From Planctomycetaceae bacterium UBA4732 (lineage in GTDB: Bacteria > Planctomycetota > Planctomycetia > Gemmatales > Gemmataceae): a DNA stretch of 11,621 bases. The notes beneath the pieces were generated by a model that saw only the letters and a list, made by a program, of their open reading frames with translations, was not told the DNA's origin and ran no database searches. Positions within the stretch are counted from its first letter, which is position 1, and the number at the start of each line of letters is the position of its first letter. The DNA lies in contig DHJA01000178.1 in assembly GCA_002404095.1 (NCBI GenBank), positions 1,027 to 12,647 on the forward strand, given 5' to 3'. Positions 6,316 through 11,621 of this stretch are shown here, piece after piece. The translations under genes were made by a program, and so were the position numbers.

Positions 6316-9300
6316 TTAATGGTTAAACTGGAACGCCTTCGAGTTAAGCAGCGCCCACACGAGGTCTTGCGCCCCCGGATGTCGCTTATCGACAGGCACG
6401 GCGAACTCTGCCAACTGATGCGCCAGCCGATTGTATTCCGCGTCCGTCGCTCGGAAGTCGCGCTTGAGTTCGGCTGCCTGCGCCGGCGTCCGTTTCTCCG
6501 GCGGAGTATTGAGGATCGCCGCGATCGGCGCCGGTGGGCCGTTCAGCAAAATCGGCGCTTTCGCCGTCGTTACGGAAATGCGGAACTTGCCGAGGTTGTG
6601 ATCCTTGCCCGGGAACTTCTGCACCATCGTGATCGACAACTCCGCTCCGTTAGGGAAAGCGAGCGGAGTCTTGGTCTCGAAAACGGCCGTGTGCGCCTTG
6701 CCGAACTGGGGCGACACCGCCCAGCCTGTCGCCTCGTTGCCGTCGATGGCTCCGGCCACCGCCCAGGCGTCCTGTGAGAAATCGGCCTGGGCGTTGTGCA
6801 ACGCCACCGGCGTGAAGGCGCCTGCCGCGCCCTCCGCCTTGGCGCTGACCTTGAACTCGTTGAGAACGAAGTTGCCGTTCGGCGCTCGACCCGGTCCCTG
6901 CGCCGGCAGACTCGGATCAGGCAGCGCTTCCAGACGCACGGCCGTCACGGTCGCCAGCTTCACCTTGGCATTCAGCGTATACATTCCCGGGAAGGCGTTC
7001 GTCCCCGTCGCCAAGACCGAGCCGTCCGGCTGCTTAGTCAAGATCGCGCCGCCCGCGGCCTTGGGGTTCTCCACATCAAGGACAGTCCAGACAGGTGTAG
7101 TCTGTAAATCCTTTTCCCATTGCGCCTGCCGGGCGTCGAGGCTCTTTTCATAAGCAGCCAGCTCGGCGACCCGTTTCGCGTGTTCCGTAACGGCGACGCT
7201 GTAGTCCGCCTCGCCGTCCTTGAACGCCTTGATCGCTTCGTTCAACTCGGCCGAGGTCGGCGGGCGACATAGGATGGACAAATACAACTCATCAATGATC
7301 TTGGCGTTGTCCTTCTCGGTAGTAAGGAGTTTGGCGATCCGGTTTGTCGGATCTTTGACGGCCTCGCCGACGACCGGGCCGTTTACCATGTTTAGCACCG
7401 GCCCCAGCATCATGGTTGTGGAGCGCTCGCACTCGCACACGGATTCGCGCGCCGGCTTGCCGAACAGGTCGAGGAAGCCGCCGGGCGCGTCCTGCTCGGA
7501 GTCGAGAAGCTGCGCGGCCCGCGCGCCTACCGCCAGGCCAGGCAAATGGCTCGCCGAACCCGTCGCCCGCTGGATCGAATCGTACAGCACCTCGGCCGGT
7601 AGGCGGCGTGGGATGGCGTGGGCGTAGTTCTGATCGTCGCCCTTGTTCCAGGGATTGGTGTTAATCGAGAGCTGGTAAGTGCGCGACTTGCAGATGGTAC
7701 GCATCACTTCGCGGGTGTTGAAGCCGCCGGCGATGAATTCCTGGGTCAGGCGGTCGAGCAGCGGCGGGTTGGTCGCTGGGTTGCCGGCGCGGATGTCGTC
7801 CACCGGCTCGATGATGCCCACGCCGAGAAGATAGCTCCAGATACGGTTGACGTAACTCTTGGCGAAATAGGGGTTCTGCTTGGAGACCATCCAGTGGGCC
7901 AACTGCTCGCGGCGCGAGGCTGTCGGCGGCGCCAGGTCGGGGTGCATGAACGGGAATACGGGCGGAGCGATCGCGCCGGTGCGAGGATGCTTCACATCGC
8001 CCGCATTCGTATCGGAAATATCCTCCACCAGCGGAGCGGCGCCGTCTACGGCCGTGCCGCCGATCTTCTGGCCCTTAAACTTGGGGTCTTCCTTCCGGCC
8101 GACCTGTGCGAAGAACGCGGTCAGATCGTAATACTGGTTTTGCGTCCAACGCTCGAATGGGTGGTCGTGGCACTTATTGCAGTTGAAGCGCACGGCCAGG
8201 AACAGTTGCGTCGTGTTTTCCATGGCCGCGTCGGGGTCGCGCAGAATCTTGTAGTAGCTTGCTGGCGGGTTGTCGAGGTTCGACCCTGATCCCGTCAAAA
8301 TGGCGTGAGCCAGCTGGTCATAGGGCATGTTGTCAGCGACCGCCTTGCGAATCCAGGCGCGGTACGCCGTCGCCCCTTGCGGGCCGAGGAACTTGCGGTT
8401 CACGTCGAGCAAATCGGCCCATTTATTGGTCCAGTATTCGATAAATTCAGGGCCGCCGATGAGCTTGTCCACCACCTCATCGCGCTTGACGCGCTGCGGC
8501 CGCGCGTCGGCCAAAAAGGCACGGACCACATCCGACGTAGGCGGCAAGCCGGTCAAGTCGAGGTTCACGCGGCGGATGAACTCCGCGTCGGTGCAGACAT
8601 CGCCAGGCATCTCTTTGATAAGACGCAACTTGTCGTAAACGAGTGTGTCGATATAGTTGTACGCCGGCACGTCCTTCCAGGCGTAGCCGCTGCGGTCGCC
8701 CATGACGACAAGCGTGGCGGCGGAGTAGGCGCCTTCGTAGCGGGCCAGCACGGTCGATTCGCCGCGGCGCTCGGCCGTCAGCGTGCCTTGCCGGTCCACC
8801 GTGGCCACCTCCGTGTTGCTGCTATCGAGAAACGCCTCGGCCGTCACGTCGCGCACCTTGCCATCGGAGTAGGTCGCGTAGACCGACATCTGTTGCTTCA
8901 TCTTGGGCAGCGGAATCACAGGACTTTTCGGCAAGACTTCGAGCTTGGTCACGCGCGGACTGGTCAGATCGAGTTTGACGCCTTCGGCGATCCACGAACG
9001 CAGCAATTCATACGGCGGGTCGCCCGGGTGGTAAAGGACGCCGCCGACGTGCGGTACGCCGCCGGACGGCTTGAGCAGCATCAGACTGGCGTCGGGAGCG
9101 GGGCGATTGAAGCGACGGCCTTCCAGGTCGTCGGTCAGCGAGCGGTGGTCGAGGACGGGATCGTAACCGCGAAGCGAGAGTTTGAAGCCGTTCTTGCCGT
9201 TCTGGGCGCCGTGACAGGTGCCAGCGTTACAGCCCATGCGCGACATGGTGGGCATCACATCACGGACAAAACTGACCTCATATTTATCTTTTAGTCCCGC

Positions 9301-9648
9301 CACTTTGACTGGGATCGCGGCCGTCTGTCCGGCAAGGCTGAATTTGAGTACGCCGTCGCCGTCGGCCGCCGGCCGCACCAATACGGTCGGACTCACATTG
9401 AGGTTGGCCGGCTTTTCAATCTGAGCCATGCGCGTAACGTCGAGGCGTTCGCCCGTGTCGAGGACGCCCGTCAACACGACCTGCGCGTACTGGTACGGAG
9501 TGTTCAAAGTGATGTTGGCCGGCTGGGCCTCGATCTTGACGAGCTTCGCCCCTGGCGGCAGCGTTTCGGCGGCACGGACGGCGGTACAGCACAAGGCCGC
9601 GACGAAAATGGCGGCGAAACGTATGGAGACGCGATGGTCATTTCTCAT
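6316..9648 (-). CDS. Exported BIG2/DUF1549/DUF1553 planctomycete cytochrome-type protein
   Basis: A 1110-residue protein. ATG 9648 is chosen: AAAGGGAAG lies just upstream and a signal peptide follows (MRNDHRVSIRFAAIFVAAL..., probable cut after VRA near residue 26). The 12-codon extension starting MNTDK is part of a dispersed repeat. Domains: PSCyt1-like region with an atypical heme motif, Cys140-X4-Cys145-His146 (GCNAGTCHG); BIG2 Ig-like domain about 250-317; DUF1549 about 328-515, containing Cys490-X2-Cys493-His494 (FNCNKCHDHPF); DUF1553 from about 574, with NRIWSYLLGVGIIEPVDDIR and the terminal LNSKAFQFNH. Between the two parts of DUF1553 lies a short charged helix and a beta-rich insertion (about 851-1031; PDPSLPAQGPGRAPNGNFVL, then an IDGNEATGW region) resembling a discoidin-like carbohydrate-binding fold. 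The family is abundant in planctomycetes; its biochemical role is not established, but periplasmic redox or polysaccharide-related work is suggested. It lies 61 bp after the cytochrome/WD40 gene, probably in one operon. Confidence 0.9.
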   Translation of the reverse strand: MRNDHRVSIRFAAIFVAALCCTAVRAAETLPPGAKLVKIEAQPANITLNTPYQYAQVVLTGVLDTGERLDVTRMAQIEKPANLNVSPTVLVRPAADGDGVLKFSLAGQTAAIPVKVAGLKDKYEVSFVRDVMPTMSRMGCNAGTCHGAQNGKNGFKLSLRGYDPVLDHRSLTDDLEGRRFNRPAPDASLMLLKPSGGVPHVGGVLYHPGDPPYELLRSWIAEGVKLDLTSPRVTKLEVLPKSPVIPLPKMKQQMSVYATYSDGKVRDVTAEAFLDSSNTEVATVDRQGTLTAERRGESTVLARYEGAYSAATLVVMGDRSGYAWKDVPAYNYIDTLVYDKLRLIKEMPGDVCTDAEFIRRVNLDLTGLPPTSDVVRAFLADARPQRVKRDEVVDKLIGGPEFIEYWTNKWADLLDVNRKFLGPQGATAYRAWIRKAVADNMPYDQLAHAILTGSGSNLDNPPASYYKILRDPDAAMENTTQLFLAVRFNCNKCHDHPFERWTQNQYYDLTAFFAQVGRKEDPKFKGQKIGGTAVDGAAPLVEDISDTNAGDVKHPRTGAIAPPVFPFMHPDLAPPTASRREQLAHWMVSKQNPYFAKSYVNRIWSYLLGVGIIEPVDDIRAGNPATNPPLLDRLTQEFIAGGFNTREVMRTICKSRTYQLSINTNPWNKGDDQNYAHAIPRRLPAEVLYDSIQRATGSASHLPGLAVGARAAQLLDSEQDAPGGFLDLFGKPARESVCECERSTTMMLGPVLNMVNGPVVGEAVKDPTNRIAKLLTTEKDNAKIIDELYLSILCRPPTSAELNEAIKAFKDGEADYSVAVTEHAKRVAELAAYEKSLDARQAQWEKDLQTTPVWTVLDVENPKAAGGAILTKQPDGSVLATGTNAFPGMYTLNAKVKLATVTAVRLEALPDPSLPAQGPGRAPNGNFVLNEFKVSAKAEGAAGAFTPVALHNAQADFSQDAWAVAGAIDGNEATGWAVSPQFGKAHTAVFETKTPLAFPNGAELSITMVQKFPGKDHNLGKFRISVTTAKAPILLNGPPAPIAAILNTPPEKRTPAQAAELKRDFRATDAEYNRLAHQLAEFAVPVDKRHPGAQDLVWALLNSKAFQFNH

Positions 9649-9671
9649 GATGCTTCCCTTTCCCACGATCT

Positions 9672-9702
9672 TATCTGTGTTCATCTGTGTTCATCCGTGG
9701 CT
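9672..9702 (-). repeat. Dispersed 10-bp-periodic repeat, copy A
   Basis: The plus strand shows three units of about 10 bp (ATCTGTGTTC twice, then ATCCGTGG). The last 24 bases (9679-9702) match copy B at 11574-11597 with one mismatch and the same orientation. On the minus strand it reads as an ACAGATGAAC-type repeat whose translation begins MNTD; on the plus strand it encodes FICVHPWLF. Such peptides turn up as spurious proteins in many unrelated genomes. It lies in the 61-bp gap between the two cytochrome-type genes. Confidence 0.75.
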
Positions 9703-9709
9703 ATTTTCT

Positions 9710-11182
9710 TTACTTAACGGCGACGGCCTTTAGCGGCACCGGCACAAATTCCTTGACCAACTTGCCGGTCTCCGGGTCGATCAGTCGCACCATGCCGTCA
9801 AAGCCGGCCTCGGCGATGATCTTGCCGTCGGGGTTATACGCGACCGTGTACACCGGCCCCGGCTGGCCCACGAACTTCGACACTTGCTTGGCGTCGGCCG
9901 TCTGGTAGACGCGCACTTCACCCGTGCCGTCGAGGCTGCTGCCGGCCGCGAACCGGCTGCCGTCCTTGTTGAAGGCCAAGGCGAAGATGCGGCCGGGCAT
10001 TGCCGGATATTCGTGAACCTTGTTGGCGTCGTCGCCGATGACGCGCTTCGTCTCGCGGTGCATCTTGTACAGACGCGGTACGCCGTCGGAGCCGGCGATC
10101 AATAGTTCATCATACCACTTGTCCGACTTATCGATTCCGCCGGCGTCCACCTTTACCTTCTGCTCGCGCTTCACCGGGTCGCGGGCGACCGCCAGCAAGC
10201 CGCCTTTGAGCGCTCCTGGAGTAATGCTCGTGATATTGTCGATGAAGCGCTGGGTGGCGACCTCGGTCAGCTTCATCGTGCCGTCGCGGCTGACGGACGC
10301 GAGGAATTTCGAGTCTTTCGAGAAGACGGTGCCTAGCACCCATTCGCTATGGGCGCCCTGGTAGAGGATCTGCTTGCCCGTAGCGACATCGACGGCCCGG
10401 ACGCTGTTGTCAGAGCAGCCGAAGGCGATCTTGGTACCGTCAGGCGACCAGCTGAGGCCGTATATCGTGTCGAAGGTGATCGACTGCGACGCCTTGAGCT
10501 TCTTCTTGACCACATCCCAGATTTGCAGCTCGCCGAAGCGTCCAGGCGAGCCGCCCGCCGCGGCCAACATCGTGCCGTCCGGCGAGAACGCCAGCATCTG
10601 AATGCGCTCCGACAACCCCACCAATCGGCCGACGAGGCCGGAGCCGTCGGCGTTGTGGAGCAGGATTTCATGATAGCCGGCCACGGCGAGGAGCTTGCCG
10701 TCCGGCGAAAAGTCGATGGACGTGATGACAGGCGGCAGGTCGTAGACGGGCGGGTGTTCGGCATTGATTATGTCGCGGACGTTGGTCGGCGTGTCGTCCT
10801 TGGCGCCGGCGGCGATCCACTTCTTGACGATCTCGACCTCGCCGGCCGGCAGCGGGTCGGCGTTCTTGGGCATGGCCGCTTTCTTACCCGGTTTGGATTC
10901 GATCTGTTCGACGACGAAGCTCTTATCGGGCTGGCCGGGAACGACGCCGATTTTCAGGTGATCGCCGGTCTTGAGGAGGTCGGCGTAATCGGTCATGACG
11001 AAGCCGCCGAGCGGCTTGGCCGGCTGGTGGCAGCCCTGGCAGTGCTGCTGAAAGACGCGGCGCACGTCGCGGTAATAGCTAACTTCCTTCGGCGCCTCGA
11101 CGGGCGCGTCGGCGGCGTGAAGGAGCGGCACGGCGAACGCCAACAGGGCGCCGGCGAAGACCAGCGGTCGAACCAACGTCAT
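9710..11182 (-). CDS. Exported cytochrome c / seven-bladed WD40 propeller protein
   Basis: A 490-residue protein. ATG 11182 is preceded by GAGGT with about 8 nt spacing and starts a clear signal peptide (MTLVRPLVFAGALLAFAVPL..., probable cut after LHA near residue 23). The 15-codon upstream extension is rejected. Residues about 33-130 form a planctomycete-type cytochrome c domain with Cys48-X2-Cys51-His52 (HCQGCHQPA); AAMPKNADPL supplies a plausible distal Met ligand near 104, followed by GEVEIVKKWIAAGAK. From about 150 to 487 come seven beta-propeller blades, most marked by F/YSPDGK/T-type turns (SIDFSPDGKLLAVAG, MLAFSPDGTMLAAAG, GLSWSPDGTKIAFG, FALAFNKDGSRFAAG, TVAYNPDGKIIAEAG); the fifth is irregular. 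Family knowledge: such proteins are common in planctomycetes beside DUF1549/DUF1553 genes. Heme binding on the outer face of the cytoplasmic membrane is inferred; no enzyme activity can be named. It is the first gene of the probable two-gene operon. Confidence 0.9.
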   Translation of the reverse strand: MTLVRPLVFAGALLAFAVPLLHAADAPVEAPKEVSYYRDVRRVFQQHCQGCHQPAKPLGGFVMTDYADLLKTGDHLKIGVVPGQPDKSFVVEQIESKPGKKAAMPKNADPLPAGEVEIVKKWIAAGAKDDTPTNVRDIINAEHPPVYDLPPVITSIDFSPDGKLLAVAGYHEILLHNADGSGLVGRLVGLSERIQMLAFSPDGTMLAAAGGSPGRFGELQIWDVVKKKLKASQSITFDTIYGLSWSPDGTKIAFGCSDNSVRAVDVATGKQILYQGAHSEWVLGTVFSKDSKFLASVSRDGTMKLTEVATQRFIDNITSITPGALKGGLLAVARDPVKREQKVKVDAGGIDKSDKWYDELLIAGSDGVPRLYKMHRETKRVIGDDANKVHEYPAMPGRIFALAFNKDGSRFAAGSSLDGTGEVRVYQTADAKQVSKFVGQPGPVYTVAYNPDGKIIAEAGFDGMVRLIDPETGKLVKEFVPVPLKAVAVK

Positions 11183-11277
11183 GGAAAGTACCTCGCGGTA
11201 GACAAACGTGCGGAAGTCCGTGGGCAAGGGCCGGAGGAAAGCAGGCTGGCGGGTAGGCGGGCGACGATCCTGAAGTT

Positions 11278-11306
11278 ATCATTGCAAACGCGGGGTCAGG
11301 ATGCAA
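11278..11306 (-). promoter_or_regulatory. Candidate sigma-70-type promoter for the cytochrome/WD40 operon
   Basis: On the minus strand TTGCAT (11306-11301) and AATGAT (11283-11278) are 17 bp apart, and TGC directly before the -10 gives an extended -10. It lies about 95 bp upstream of ATG 11182 in a locally AT-richer stretch. Neither box is a perfect match (3 of 6 and 4 of 6). Confidence 0.4.
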
Positions 11307-11351
11307 GCATTATTTTGGGATGGGAAGGAAATTTGGCAGAGACCGCCGCGC

Positions 11352-11546
11352 CTAACGCCGCTCCCGGCCGACAGGTCCGTTGAAGTCATTGCGGTAAACG
11401 ACGACGAGGGGGAGAGGCGGCGGCAGCGATTTCTCTTCCGTGTTGGGCGCCGCGACCTCCGCCCGTTTGCAGGCCGGCACGACCAGTAGGTGCGCGGAAC
11501 ATACGAGCCACACAAACGCAGTCATCCGCCTGGATTTCGCTGGCAT
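11352..11546 (-). CDS. Short lipoprotein-like ORF, probably truncated
   Basis: ATG 11546 gives 64 residues to TAG at 11352-11354; ATG 11525 would give 57. The frame also opens at 11579, but that ATG lies in the dispersed repeat. Residues MTAFVWLVCSAHLLVVPAC form a lipoprotein-type signal with a lipobox-like VVPAC. A Pro-rich linker follows (EEKSLPPPLPL) and then VVYRNDFNGPVGRERR before the stop. The NDFNGPVG segment looks like the first strand of a concanavalin-A/LamG-like domain, which usually continues GxEWS and then 150 or more residues. Here it stops after two more codons, so I infer a truncated or decayed gene; a C-to-T change in the last Arg-rich codons would restore a Trp but not bypass the stop. 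No strong ribosome binding site is seen. It sits just upstream of the cytochrome/WD40 promoter region. Confidence 0.4.
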   Translation of the reverse strand: MPAKSRRMTAFVWLVCSAHLLVVPACKRAEVAAPNTEEKSLPPPLPLVVVYRNDFNGPVGRERR

Positions 11547-11573
11547 ATCGGATATCCGGCCTTCCACCGCATA

Positions 11574-11597
11574 GTTCATCTGTGTTCATCTGTGGCT
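11574..11597 (-). repeat. Dispersed 10-bp-periodic repeat, copy B
   Basis: Matches 9679-9702 at 23 of 24 bases in the same orientation, built of GTTCATCTGT units. It lies just upstream of the short lipoprotein ORF and, with copy A, brackets that ORF and the cytochrome/WD40 gene. Confidence 0.7.
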
Positions 11598-11621
11598 TAG
11601 TGCAACGTCACTCGTACTTTG

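Noticed and set aside
8305..9294. 329-codon plus-strand frame
   Set aside because: It lies antisense to the DUF1549/DUF1553 gene and is rich in Arg, Val, Gly and His, as expected from the complement of a G+C-rich gene; no family is recognisable.
9649..9684. Extended start of the DUF1549/DUF1553 protein (MNTDKIVGKGSI)
   Set aside because: It begins in the dispersed repeat and overlaps the real Shine-Dalgarno; ATG 9648 opens a normal signal peptide.
10349..11383. 344-codon plus-strand frame
   Set aside because: Antisense to the cytochrome/WD40 gene, which has clear domains; the composition is typical of a shadow frame.

Overview
The window most likely comes from a planctomycete chromosome. 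The strongest evidence is the pair of minus-strand genes at 6316-11182: a BIG2/DUF1549/DUF1553 protein with planctomycete-type cytochrome motifs (CX4CH and CXXCH), and a secreted cytochrome c/seven-bladed WD40 protein. A palindromic element with GTTCCCACGC arms, high G+C and a large membrane-anchored TPR protein fit the same assignment. The order within the phylum cannot be settled from the sequence.

Layout. Plus strand, left side: the 3' end of a GH94 / cyclic beta-1,2-glucan synthase-like gene (1-675), a small ankyrin-repeat gene (714-1229), a tentative 32-codon ORF (1257-1355), and a stand-alone E2-like acyltransferase (1455-2222). In the convergent gap after it, and overlapping its 3' end, is a short minus-strand fragment (2190-2327) that looks like the N-terminal half of an addiction-module antitoxin with no toxin partner. 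The rest is on the minus strand. From right to left it holds a short, probably truncated lipoprotein ORF (11352-11546), the cytochrome c/WD40 gene (9710-11182), the DUF1549/DUF1553 gene (6316-9648), a strong intrinsic terminator (6245-6291), an uncharacterised beta-sandwich plus helical protein (5236-6231), a 132-bp palindromic element (5074-5205), and a 907-residue TPR protein (2341-5064).

How the genes work together. The two cytochrome-type genes are 61 bp apart on one strand and probably form an exported redox/surface operon, closed by the terminator. No DUF1501 gene, their frequent companion, is seen here. The beta-sandwich/helical protein and the TPR protein may form a second unit of unknown function, interrupted by the palindromic element, whose outer edge supplies part of the TPR gene's Shine-Dalgarno sequence. 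A 10-bp-periodic repeat (GTTCATCTGT units) occurs twice in direct orientation, at 9672-9702 and 11574-11597, and explains spurious N-terminal extensions of two reading frames. No complete novel defence or mobile system is visible. The most unusual items are the antitoxin fragment, the palindrome at the TPR start, and the uncharacterised protein pair. All family assignments are from reading the sequence, not from database searches.
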